Position numbers and translations under genes: made by a program. Below are positions 24,324 to 37,000 of a DNA stretch of 64,000 nt, in pieces. A model generated the notes under the pieces. It searched no databases and was not told where the DNA came from. It saw nothing but the letters and a program-made list of their open reading frames with translations. The stretch covers positions 682,001 through 746,000 of the forward strand of contig NZ_JABBDY010000003.1 in the NCBI RefSeq assembly GCF_012847295.1, in the 5' to 3' direction. This DNA comes from Microbacterium sp. MF43. Lineage in GTDB: Bacteria > Actinomycetota > Actinomycetes > Actinomycetales > Microbacteriaceae. Every line of letters starts with the position of its first letter. Position 1 is the stretch's first letter.

Positions 24324-25055
24324 GTGAAGCCGTTCGTCCTCCTCGCCACGCGCGCCGAAGACGTGCCCGCCGACGAGGAGTACGCGCTCTTCCTTCGCTT
24401 CACCGGACTCGATGAGCGAGACCTCGTCCGCGTGCGTCTCGAGGCCGGACCCATGCCCCGCTTCGATCTCGACGAGCTCTCGGGCATCTTCGTGGGCGGG
24501 GGGCCGTTCAACGCGTCCGACCCCGACGAGAAGAAGTCGGCCGTGCAGCACCGCGTCGAGGCGGAGTTCCAGACGCTCCTCGACGAGGTCGTCGCGCGGG
24601 ACTTCCCCTTCCTCGGCGCCTGCTACGGCGTCGGCACGCTCGGCGTGCACCAGGGCGCGGCGATCGACCGCACGTACTCAGAGCCGATCAGCGTCGTCCC
24701 GGTGACGCTCACGGAGGACGGGGCATCCGATCCCCTCCTCGAAGGCCTGCCGCGCACCTTCCACGCCTTCGTCGGGCACAAGGAGGCGATCTCGCAGCTT
24801 CCCGCATCGGCGACCCTGCTCGCCTCATCGCCGGGGTGCCCGGTGCAGATGTTCCGGGTGCGGCAGAACGTGTACGCCACGCAGTTCCACCCCGAGCTCG
24901 ACGTCGACGGCATCACGACCCGCATCCACGCCTATGCCGGCTACGGCTACTTCGCCGCCGACGAGCTCGAGCTGACCCTCACCGCAGTGCGGCGAGCCGC
25001 CGTCTCCCATCCCCGCCGCATGCTGCGCACATTCGTGGAGCGGTACGCGGCGTAG
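24324..25055 (+). CDS. Class I glutamine amidotransferase (GMP synthase-like)
   Basis: A 243-residue stand-alone GATase1 protein. The nucleophile is Cys100 in LGACYGVGTLG and the triad is completed by His189 and Glu191 in TQFHPELD. The oxyanion segment GIFVGGGPFN precedes. Family members release ammonia from glutamine or have been recruited as gamma-glutamyl hydrolases; the absence of a synthetase domain or neighbour leaves the acceptor unknown. It is often annotated as GMP synthase glutamine-amidotransferase, but it is not GuaA. It is convergent with the giant gene, 18 bp between stops. Confidence 0.9.
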   Translation: MKPFVLLATRAEDVPADEEYALFLRFTGLDERDLVRVRLEAGPMPRFDLDELSGIFVGGGPFNASDPDEKKSAVQHRVEAEFQTLLDEVVARDFPFLGACYGVGTLGVHQGAAIDRTYSEPISVVPVTLTEDGASDPLLEGLPRTFHAFVGHKEAISQLPASATLLASSPGCPVQMFRVRQNVYATQFHPELDVDGITTRIHAYAGYGYFAADELELTLTAVRRAAVSHPRRMLRTFVERYAA

Positions 25056-25073
25056 CGCCCGACGAGCTCCGGC

Positions 25074-28000
25074 TCAGGGGCGCCCCGGCCGGGCCGCCTC
25101 GGTCGTCGCGGTGATCCCCGGCGCGGGCGCGGGAGCCGGCGCGGAGTCCATCGACGTCACGGTCGCCGTCGTCGGGGAGGACGCGGTCGAGGTGCTGGTC
25201 ACCGACGTCGTGCTGGTCAGCGACGTCGGGGCGGTCGCGCCCGTCGTGGTGGTCGCGCCCGTCGTGGTGGTCGCGCCCGTCGTGGTGGTCGTGCCCGTCG
25301 TGGTGGTGGCGCCCGTCGTGGTGGTCGTACCGGTGGGGCCGAGCAGCGTCGAGGCGGCGGCCGGCGGACTGTAGCCGTCGGTGCGCACCCGGAGAGACTC
25401 GAACCTCGCGCTTCCCGCGGCCACGACGAGCCCGAACCGACCGTCGGCCAGCGCGGCGTTGTACGCGCGGGACAGCACGAACGCCCCGTTGACCGTGAGC
25501 GAGACCGAGGCGCCCTTGATCGTGACGACGAGGGTGTAGGCGGTGCCCGCGGTGAGCGTACGTGCGACGCGCTCGTCGACGGTCGTCTGGCCGCCGGCGA
25601 CGTGACCGAAGATGACGGCCTGGGCGGCGTGATCGAGCACGATGAACTTGTAGTCGGTCGCGCTGTAGTAGTCGTAGACGATTCCGGCCCGCGATCCCGC
25701 GGTGAGGGAGGCGACCGTCGTGAGCTCGAGGTAGGAGTTCGCGTCGAGGACAGCGCCCAGTGACGCCAAGGCGACTGCCGCCGTGCCGCCCGTCGCGGTT
25801 CCGGTCGTCGCACCGGACGCGGTGGTCCAAGTGCCGCGCTCGCCGGTCACCATGCCTGGTCCGGTGAACTCGTCGGTACGGTCCAGTGTGATCGCCGGCG
25901 GCAGCACCTGCACCGAGATGTTGTCGAACTTGCCGCGGGCGCCGTCGGAGCCCATTCCCACGAAGCCCTTGTTCAATCCGACGGGTGCGCCGTCGACAAG
26001 ACGCGGGGCGAAGGTGTGGGTGAAGGCTGCCACGCCGTCGAGGAGCACCGTGACGGTGGTGCCGTTGACCGCCACCAGCATGGAGTACCACTTGTTGTAC
26101 TTCACGCCGCCCGGGACGCTCGCCTGCACGTCGGTCCACCAGCCGGTGGCCGTGCGCCGCCCCATCACGAGCTTGTTCGTCGACTGGTCGACGCCGGCGA
26201 ACTTGAAGTCGGTGGGCGAGAAGTAGTCGAAGATGACGAAGGCGTTCGCCTTCCACCCGGCGGTGGGCTTGGTGAGATACACCTGCGCGTGGACCTCGAA
26301 GTAGATCGGCAGGTACTGGTCGATGTAGTAGACCGCCGTGGCGTCACCGCCGGTCGCCGTCGCCGTGACGGTCAGCGTCCCGCTCTCCACGGCGAAGACA
26401 CCCGAGTCGGCGAAGAACCCGTCTGTGGCGCTGGTGCTGAAGGCCGCGGAGCGCAGCACGTCGCGCTTGCCGCCGGGCACGTTGCCGGGCTGCGGGTCGC
26501 GGGGGCCGCCGGTCTGGTCCTGCCAGTACGGGTCCTTCTGCGTGACGAGACCGATCTCACCGTACGGCTCGCCGTTGCGCGGACCGGTCATCTCGCCCGC
26601 GTCCTGCGCGATCGTGAAGTCCGCGCCCTGGGCGGCCGACAGCCGGTAGAGGAAGTCGTAGAGCCCGGGGGCGACCTGGCGGCTCACGGTGCCGAGGCCG
26701 AACGGTGCGAACGGCACGAGGAAGCTGTTGAACTCCCCCACCCAGTCGATCAGTCGGTCGCCGCCGGTGTTGCCGATCAGCACGTCGAGCCCCGCGCCGC
26801 CGAACGCGCGGTCCTCGTACGAGACATTCGTGTCGGGCGAGGTGTTCTCGCCCCCTGCCGTCGTGAGCACGTCGTCGGCGTTGAGCAGGTCGTTGCCCCA
26901 GCCGCCCCACAGTGTGTCGCGGCCGGTGCCGCCCACGATCCAGTCGTTGCCGTGATCGCCGAAGAGCACATCGTCGCCGTCGGTGCGGGTCGTCGCGGCC
27001 ACCGTGTCGAGCCAGCCCTCGGTGGAGCTGAAGTTCAGGAACCAGTCGCCGCCGCTCAGGACGATGCGGCGCATCGGTGCGTACTCGTCGTAGAGCGCGA
27101 ATTCTCCCGCCGTCGTGTCGAAGCCGAGCAGCGTGCCGTCGTTGAACGGCCGCGCGAAGTCGCTGCGTCCGCCGCTCGCGTCGTAGTACCCGACCGCGAG
27201 AGCCTCGGCGCCCGAGACGGCGTCGTCGCCCGAGCCGCCGTGGATGAAGTCGCCGTCCCAGCCGCCGAAGAGCACGTCGTTGGCGTACAACGCGCGGTAC
27301 AGCGTGTCGTCGAACACCCCGTTCACGGCGAACGGCGTGAGGTCGACGCTCTTGGTGAGCCTGCCCGCCGTGAAGAGGGTCGCCACTTGCACGCGGCCGG
27401 GGGTCGTGATCTCGACCTGGACGTTCGGCGTCGTGACCCCGTTGAGGACCTCGGTGGAGCCGTTGCGGCTGGTGAAGATGCGCCCGTCGTCGCCGAGGAT
27501 GCCGTCGATGCCCGTGCCGCCCGAGATCCAGTCGTGGCCCCATCCGCCGATGAGGTCGTCGTCTCCGGCGTCGCCGAACACCACGTCGCGTCCGGCCCCG
27601 GCGTACACCGTGTCGTCGCCGGACTCGCCGTGGATCTCGTCGTTGCCGATGATGTCGCCGGTCAGCGCGGCCGGCACGCGGTCGGGTCCGCCGGGCGTGT
27701 AGTCGAGCAGCTCGACGGCTCGCGGCAGGAGACGGACGCTCTCGCCGTAGGTGTCGTAGGTGAAGGTGAGGAACCCGCCGCCGGCGCCGCTGTTCGTGCC
27801 CACGAGGCGCAGGATGCGTCCGTTGTCGCCGACGATCGTGTCGGAGTCGCGGCCGTGGAGCGACGTCGCGTCGTTGCGCACGACAGCGGTTCCGGCGCCG
27901 CCGAAGAGGTAGTCCTTGGCGTCCGGACGCAGGTCCTTGCCGCCGAGGCCGAAGAAGTCCGAGCTGCCGCCGATGATGTCGTCGCGGCCGAGGTTTCCGA

Positions 28001-31000
28001 AGACCACGTCGGTGCCGCCGCCGCCTTCGATGTAGTCATCGCCATCGCTCGCGGACTCGACGGACGGGTCGAGCACCAGGTCGCCGGCGGCGTTGCGGGA
28101 GGCGCCCGCGGTCTCGTCGATCGAACCGTCGCCCTGGATGACGTCGTCGCCGAGCTGACCGAAGATCATGTCGTCGTGCGCGCCGCCGGCGAGGTAGTCG
28201 TCTCCGAAGACGCTGCCGGTGGTGGATGCCGCGTGATCGAGCAGCGTGATCCGGAAGTCGCTCCAGGCCGTCGGCCCCGTCGGGTTGCTGTGCCACGTGA
28301 CGGTGACGAGCACGTTCCCGGCGGTGCCGAGCGCGACGCTGTAGATCGCGGAGCCCGAGAGCACCCGGAACCGCTGGCTGGTGTGGTTCCCGAAGCTCGA
28401 CGTGCGATCCAGCGAGACGTTGTCGCCGAAGACCAGGTCGCTCTCGGTGCCGCCGTCGACGCGGTCCGCGCCGGCGCCGCCCACGAGGAGATCCTGACCC
28501 GCCTGACCGCGCACCGTATCGGCGCCCCCGACGGCGTTGTCGCTCACGGCGACCTTGACGACGTTGAGCGCGCCGCCGAGGTGCGCGAGGTCGAGGCGCC
28601 CGTGGTCGCCGAGCGCGATGTCGGCCCCGGCGCCCAGCGCGATGGTGTCGCCACCGGCACCGCCGAGCACGAGGTCGATTCCGGCGCCCGTGGTGAGGAC
28701 GTCGTCGCCGCCGATGCCCGCGTCGGTCGTGGTCACGAAGCCCGCCGTCAGCGGGAGCGTGCCCCACGCGGGCGTCGCCACGGTCGGCGTCGGCGACGCG
28801 GTGAAACGGCCGTTGTCGCCGAGCACGATGTTGCGCCCATCGGATGCGGCGATCGTGTCGCCGCCGGCGCCGCCGACCACGAGGTCGTCGGCGGTGCCCG
28901 TCGTGATCGTGTCCGCCCCGCCGAAGGCCGGGTCGATCGACCACACCCGGTCGAGGTCGGCGGGATCGCCGTCCAGGCTCACCCAGTCGATGAGCCCGTG
29001 GTCGCCGAAGACGATGCCGGTGCGGTCGGGCGAGCCCGGGGTCTCACCGCGGTTCGCGGTGATGGTTTCGCCACCGGCCCCGCCGAGCACGATGTCTGCA
29101 CCGATGCCGGTGGTGATCACATCTGCGCCGCCGATCGTGGGGTCGACCGTGATGACCAGGCCGAGGGGACGAACCAGGCCGTCGGTGAAGTCGTCCACGC
29201 CGCCGTTGCCCGACTGCGCCACGACCGCCCCGGTGCCGTCGACCCACTGGACGAGGCCGCGGTCGCCGAACACGATGTCCCCGCCGGTGCCGCCGTGCAG
29301 ACGGTCCGCGCCGATGCCGCCGAAGATCACGAGCGGAAGGGTCGAGGCGTGGCCGTTGACCACGTCGTCGTCGGTGGTTCCCGCCGGGAGGATCGCGCCG
29401 GTGGCGGGCATCGTGAAGGTCTCGGTCGCGGTGCGGGTCACTTCGACCACGACGTGCGCGGCGGTCCCGTCGCGCTGGAGGGCTGCGTCGAAGGTCAGCA
29501 CCGAGCCGGTGCGGGAGATCTCGGATGCCTCGAGCAGCCGCCCGTTGACCCACACTCGGTACCCGACCAGGTCTCCGGTCGCACCGAGGTCGAACGAGCC
29601 GCCGGTCTGGACCGCCCACGAGGCAAGGTGCAGGGTCGCCGTCACGATGTCGCCGGGGCGCAGGGAGTCGAACAGTCCCACGGTGTCGAGGATCGTGGAC
29701 GAGACCCAGCGCAGCGCGGGCACCAGCACGCCGTTCACGCGGATCTCGACCACCACGTCGGCACGCACCGGCTCGTCGCCGTCGTCGAGCGCGGCCCCCA
29801 GGCCGAGGACGTTGTCGTTCGGACCCTGCGTGTTGAGGACGAAGAATCCGTCCTCGCTCGCCTGCAGGTCCACGGTGATCGTGTCGTCGCCCAGGCCCGT
29901 GTTCAGCCAGGTGGTCGTGCGGACTCCGGCGCGCGTGTGCGTGCCGTCGATCGTGATGGTGTCCGCGCGGCCGCTGGTCCAGATCCGGATGCCGTCGGCG
30001 AAGGTCCCTGTCGCGGCGGCGTTCCACGAGATGCCGGCCGACGCGAGGCCCACCACGAAGATCTCGCCGTCGGCCGCGAGGTTCGCGTCGCGCACCCGTG
30101 CGGCGTTCGCGACGTCGGTGATGAGCACACCGACGTCGCCGACGCGCGCGCCCTCGTCGCTGACGAGGAGCGTGTGGCGGCCGGTGCCGAGCGCGAGGTT
30201 GAGCGTTCCCTGCACCGCGTCGAGGTCGCCCGCGAGGAAGTGCGGCCTGGCGTCGATGCCGACGTCGGCCCGCGAGGAGAGGTAGACGCGGTCGTCGCCC
30301 GCACCGAACGAGACGTTCGTGATCGGCAGCGTGCCGCGCACGTTGAGGACGTCGTGCCCCGAGCCCAGCGAGAGGTTCAGCACCTCGAGGCCGTGATAGC
30401 GGATGCCGGCCCGCGCCGCGACGTCGGCGGCGGCATCCGTCACCGTCGCGCCCAGCGCCGACAGTCCGACCGTGACCGGCTGCGTCGTGTCGGCGTTGAC
30501 CTCGCCTCGGAAGCCGATGAGGTAGGTGCCTCCGACGAGCCACACGTAGACGCTGGCTGCGCACTGCGTCGCGCCCTCCTCGCCGCAGCTCATCGAGACG
30601 CCGGGGTCGGCGCCCGGGGTGCGCGGGAAGAGCAGCGATTGGAGCGCGAAGCGGACGGCTTCGGCCGAGGTGCCCGCGGCGAAGGTGACGGCGCCGATGC
30701 CGGTCGCCACCCCGCCCTGGACCTGCGACAGCAGGATCGTGAACGATCCTCCGCGCGGAGTGACGGCGTACAGGCGGTCGAGCGGGCGTCCCAGCTCGTC
30801 GAGTCCTGCGCGGGGCGCCATGTCGAGGCCGGTGAGCGCGTCCTGGGTGAGCCAGCCGAGGTTGCTGTTCGCGTCGCCGGAGTCGTCGAGATTCGCCACG
30901 TCGCGCCCGACGCCACCCTCGAGCACCAGCAGCGCCGCGAGCAGGTCGAGGATGCCCGAGGCGGTGCCCACGAAGAAGGTGTCGTCGTCGGTGCTTCCGA

Positions 31001-34000
31001 GCAGCGGTGTGGCGGCGCTCGTCGGACCGCCGATGACGCGGGTGTGTCCGTCGATCGTGCGGATCGTGAGGCGATCGTCACCGGGGCCGGCGTCGACGGT
31101 CGTCGTGCCGGCGTGGGTGTTCTCGATCGTGAACTGGTCGTCGCCGTAGCCGAGCAGGATCGTGAGGTCCTCGAACTGCGTGTACCGGATGCCGCCGAGG
31201 ACGGGGCGCCCGGCGAGAGAGTAGTCGCCCGCCATGCCGAGCCCGGTGATGCGGTCGCGCGTGAGCACGCCGGTGTCGTTCGCGGGGCTGTCCTCGTTGT
31301 GCACGACCAGCGTGTCGACCTGAGCCGTCTCGATCGCGTCGGCGGTGCTGCCGGTGACGGGCAGCGGTCCTCCCGAGGACTCGCCGGGCAGCACGATCGG
31401 CAGGTAGTCGTCCAGTTCGAGCTGGACCGGCGGGTTCGGGTCGTCGCCGCCCGAGACGTACAGCGGACCCTGGATGAGGTGGAGCCGGCGTGCCGAGTCG
31501 GCGAACTCCTGGACGTCGTCGCCGTCGATGACGCTGTCGTCGATCGCGCGGACGATGACCGTGCGCTCGGCGGACCAGTTCGCCGCGGTGAAGGTCAGCG
31601 CGAGGGCGCTCACCCATGCGGAGCCGTTCCAGAACTCCAGCTGCGCGGTGCGGCAGCCGTTCGGCAGGCGGCAGTCCGGTCCGCCGATGTCGAGCGTGAA
31701 GGTCGCGATCGCGTCGAGGCGCACCGTGACCGTCTCGCCGGCGACGGGAGCCTTCGTCAGGCGGACCGTGTAGGAGCCGGTGGCCCCGAACTGCGAGCCC
31801 GTCGCGCCCTCGACGAGGCGGATGTCGCCGCCGACGGGCGTGATCACGACGCCCGCCGAGTCGCCGTCATGCACGAGGACGCTCACGCGGTCGACCACGA
31901 CACCGGCGAGCTCGGCGACGTACACACGGCTGGCGCCGAGGACGAAGGTGCCGGCCCCCCACGGGTCGACGACGGTGATCGTGGTGGCCGTGTTGCCGGC
32001 GATCGTGCGGTAGCTCGCCGTGCCGTTCGCGTCCACGAGACGCAGGAGCGCTCCGGCCAGTCCCCCGCCGGTGGTCGGGAGCACGACGCCGCTGAGCGTG
32101 ACCGTGCGGTGGTCGCCCGAGATGGCCGTGACGGTCCCGACCAGCTCGGCGGTCGTGATGGGGGCGGTGTAGCCGGTGATGACGAACGCGGCGCCGGTGC
32201 CGGGCGCGACGTCCCATTCGCCCTCGATCTCGATGGTCGAGGCGGTGTTGTCCCAGATCCGGCGCACCTGGCCGGCGCCCGCCCCGCTGGTGATGCGGAT
32301 CAGGTGGCCCTTCAGCGAGCCGGCGACGGCGGTCATGCCGGTGAACGAGAACTCGCCCGGCAGGCCGCCCGCCCCGGCCACCGTGCCCGAGAGACGGTCG
32401 CTGGAGGTCACGACGGCGGTGATCGCCTGCACGTGCTGGCCCTCGACCACGGTGTCGTCGATCGCCCGCACCTGCACGAGGCGTGTGCCGACGGCGGCGA
32501 AGGTCAGCGTAAGGGTGGTGGTCCACGTGACGCCGTCGAGCGACAGCTGAAGTCCGGTCGGCGCGGTGAGGGCCACGGTCACCGGTCCTCGCGGAACCGA
32601 CGTGATGCGCACCTCGTAGGACGCGTTCGATCCGCCGGCGCCCGCGGCGGGCTCGATGACCCGCACGCCGCCGTCGGGGATGACCACCGGCACCTCGGGA
32701 GCGTCGTCGTCGAGCACCCGGACGAACGTCGTCGCGACGAGCGCGCCGGCGTAGGCTCCGCCGGTCACGATCGCGTCGACGGGCGAGAACCACGCTCCCT
32801 CGGCGGCGAGGTCCTGGATCGCCCGCACGAGCACCGAGCGCTGGCCGGTGTCGCCGGCGGCGAACACCAGGGTGACCGAGGTCTGCCAGGTGGCGCCGCC
32901 GTCGATCGAGAGCTCGATCGCACGGGCGCGGCTGGTGGACGCGGGGTCGATCGCCGGTCCGACGAGCGTGACCTTCACCTCTGTGGTCGGCGCCTTCGTC
33001 AGCCGCACCGTCAGCGTGCCGTTGCCGCCGCCCTCGGTGAGCGTGAGCGATCCCCCGACAGGGGCGACGACCACCGTCGGCTCGTCGTTGTCCATGATCT
33101 CGGTGGCGATGCCGTCCACGCGCAGCAGCGCCCAGGCGCTGTTGGCGACGGTGCTCTCGACCGAATGCCGCACCAGGCCGGTGTGGCCGAGGAGGTCATT
33201 GGCCTGGACCGCGGGAGCGGCGCTGCCGACCTCGACGCGGTCGGAGCCGAGACCACCGAAGATCGAGAGCTCGACCGCGGGGTTCGTCGAGAGCACATGG
33301 AAGACGTCGTTGCCGGCCATGCCGTAGATCGACACCTTCTCGACGTTGATGTAGCGGATGACGCGGCCCGCGCCGTAGACGCCGCTCGCGGTGATGACGA
33401 AGGTGTCGTGCAGCTCCGTCCCGATGATGACGACGAGGTCGTATCCCGAGCCGCCGTCGATGTTGACGGGTGCGTTCGACGCGTACTCGATGAAGTTGCG
33501 TCCCTCGCCCGCGTTGAGGGCGGTGACCTCGGACTCCCCCGCGAACGAGCGGATCACGAAGGTGTCGTCGCCCGCATCGCCGTACAGGTTGAGGGTGGCG
33601 ACGTTGCGGAACACCTCGAAGACATCGTCGCCGGTGCCGCCATAGACGGACGCGGTGAACGAGACGCCGCGCGTGAGCAGTCCGCGGGTGGAGGCGAAGA
33701 ATCCGGATGCCGCGAACTCGGGGTCTGCGATGTACGCGGTGTACAGCTGGCCGAACCGGAACCGGTCGTTGCCCGAGTCGCCGTTGACGGTCAGGACGGA
33801 CCCGGTGTCGTCGAACGCGAAGGTGTCGTCTCCGGCGCGGCCGTTCACCACGACGCCGCCGGTCATCTCCTGGCCGTACGTGACCTTCTCGACCGTCGTG
33901 AACGGTCCGGCTCCGGGCACGCCGCCCGAGAGCAGTCCGATGAGCGAGCGCGTGGCATTGCGACGGAACAGGAACGTGTCGTTGAGGGCGGAGCCGTTGA

Positions 34001-37000
34001 CGATCAGCACGTTGGTGCCGCCGTCCGCGACGTCGAACGTGTTGATGCGGCTGTTGCCCGCACCGAACAGGTCCACCAGGAAGTAGTCGGAGTTCGCTCC
34101 GCCGTCCAGAGCCAGGACCTTGCCCGCCATCGGGTTCACGCCGACGGGCCCCGGCGCCGCGTTGACCACCAGCCAGTCGTCGCCGCTGTCGCCGTGGATG
34201 GTCGTCGCGCCGCTGATCGCCTCGACGAAGACGCGGTCGGCGCCCGCGCCGCCGTGCACGGTCGTCGTGCCCGCGTGGGTGGAGTCGACATTGACCACGT
34301 CCGAGCCTGCGCCGAGCGCGATGTCGAGCGACTCGAAGGTGGCGTAGTCGACCCGCCCGTCGGTCATCCGCTCGACCGCGGTGACGACGACCTTGCCGGG
34401 CGCGGCGACGAGGGCGTGTCCGGCGACCGCGCCGATGGTGAGGAGGCGTGCGGCGCCCGCGGGTCCGGCGAGTGCGCCGGTCCATGCGATGGTCCAGCGG
34501 GTGCCGGCCTTGGTCACGACGACGTTGGCCGAGCCGACGAGGGCGGCGAGAGCCGCCTGCACCTGCGCGGCGGTGGCGTCGAATGCCAGCTGCCCGGTCG
34601 TGCCGACGCCAGCGACGGTGAGCGTGAATCGGCCGCCGACCGCACCGCTCACGGTCACGACCTGGACGAGGCTGGGGCGCGGGGCGCCACCGGTCATCCC
34701 CAGACCGGCGATCCAGCCCGACGTCACGACCCCGAGGCGGTCGAGCAGGGCGGCCGCGTCGTCGAGATACAGCGCGTCGATGCCGTCGCCGCCGGTGAGC
34801 GTCAGCGGTGCTGCGATGCCGGTGAGTACGCCGCCGATGCCGGTGAGCGTCGAGCTCACGCGCACGACGTCGTTCCCGGCGCCGGTGTCGATCGAGGTGA
34901 AGCCCGCGACCGTCCGGACGATGACGGTGTCCGCTCCGTCGTTCCCGGTGATGGCGGTCGTGCCCGTGTGCGTCGAGTGGACGGTGAAGGTGTCGCCGCC
35001 GGAGCCCAGGTCGATCGTGAGCTGCTCGAGCTCGGAGTAGGTGATGCCGTGGCTCATGCCGAGCCCCGTGAGCGTGTTCGACGTCAGGTTGCCGACGTTG
35101 GGCGACGTGTCGCCGCTGTCGTCCACAGAGAGCAGGTCGGCGCCGGTGAGTGCACCGGGTCCGGTGCCGCCGACGATCACGAGCGGTGCGCTGATCGCGT
35201 TGACCGTGCCCCCGCTGTTCGTCCACGCCGTGTTCGTCGTGCCCGTTCCTGCGGCCTGCGAGCCGACGGCGATCCGGTCGGTGTGCTCGCCGGTGTAGAT
35301 CCGGTGCTGCACCGCGATGGCGCGGACGGCGATGCGGTCGCCGCCGGTGAGCGTGCGGATCTCGACGAGCTCGACGCCGCCGTGGGTGATCGTGCCCAGG
35401 GTCGTCATCGCACCGGCCGTGTCGAACGACACGCGACGGACCCGGTTCGCCTGGGTTCCGGACGGCGGGGCGGCGACGGTGTCGACGATGAGGTCGTCCG
35501 GCGCGGTCGATCCCCACACCTCGAGGCGGTCGGACCCTGCGCCGTCGGTGACGTGCACCGCGATTCCGGTGGAGCGGGTCAGCTCGACGCGCACGACGTC
35601 GTCACCGGCGCCGGCGTCGATGTACGCGGTGCCGGTCCACGGGTCGGCCGCGCGCGAGACGCCCGCGATGAGCACGGTGCCGTCCGCGTCGCCCACCAGG
35701 ACGGTCGTGGCGCCCGGGCCCGTCGAGGTGAGCCGCGCCGTCTCGAAGATGCCGAGGAGGTTCTCTGCCACGGAGCCGACGCCGAAGTCGGTGCCGACGG
35801 CGAGCCCGTGCACGAACAGGTTGCGGTAGAGGCCGAAGTCGCCGCTCGCGAACGACTCCACGAGGGTGTCGGACCCGCCCTCGTCGGCGAAGGCGTCGAG
35901 GCCGAGCCCACCCGTCACGGTGTCGTCGCCGAGGCCGGAGTCGAGCAGGTCGGCGAAGGGCGAGCCGATGAGCCGGTCGTTGCCGGCGTCGCCGATGAGG
36001 GTCAACGCCAGGCGGTCCGCCGAGACGCCCGAGGCGTCGATCGTGTCGTCGCCGCCGCGCCCGTCGACGATGAGCGAGTCGCCCTGGCCGCGGACGGCAC
36101 CGTCGATCCAGACCGTGTACGACGAGGCCGTCGACCGGATGATGCGCGTCCGCGCGCCGTCGGTGGCGATCGCGAAGCTGTCGCCGCCGGTCGCCGATCC
36201 GATGATCGTGACGATGTCGGTGCTGCCGGCGCCGACGGCGATCTCGACGGTCGCGAGGCCGGAGCCGTTGCCGGTGACGTCGGCGAGCGTGATCTGGTCT
36301 GCGCCGGCCCCCGCGTCGATCACGAGGTTCTCGATGCCCGACGTGGTGCGGCTGAGGTCGCCCAGGGTGTGGAGCAGCACGCCGGTGGACGGGTTGGCGA
36401 CGGTGAGCCGGTCGGAGCCGCCGGTGAGCACGAGGATCAGACGATCGGTGCCGTTGCCGCCCGTGACCACGTGGGTGTCGGGCGATGTGAAGACCGCCGC
36501 CGTGGCGGTGATGATGTCGTCTCCGTCGCCGCCGTCGTAGCTGCGCGCGAGGCCCGAGAGCACATCGTTGTCGGCTCCGCCCTCGAGCACGTCGGCGATC
36601 GTGTTGCCGAGCAGGATGTCGTTGCCGCCGTCGCCGCGCAGGGTCACAGCGCCCGTGCCGGTGTGGCGCAGGAGGTCGTTGCCGTCGCCGCCGTTGACGG
36701 TCGCCGATGCGGAGCCCTCGACGGTGATGGTGTCGTTCTGCGTCCCACCGCTCAGGACGCTGCCCGACCCGGAGCCCTTCAGGACGATCGTGTCGTCGCC
36801 CGAGCCGCCGTCGATCGTGACGGGCACCTGCACGCTCGGATCGATCACCACGTTGTCGACGCCGTCGCCGAAGTAGGCATGGATGCGCTGGACGTTGGCG
36901 TAGGTGCGGGTGTGACCGAACGCGGTGATCCGGATCGTCGCCAGCCCGGCGTTCAGGCCGCCGATCTGCTCGATGAACACCGTCTCGTTGATCGTGTTCA

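Noticed and set aside
25055-25090. Terminator hairpin between the amidotransferase and giant genes
   Set aside because: Only a 6-bp GCGCCC/GGGCGC pairing across a 17-nt loop could be found, too weak to call.
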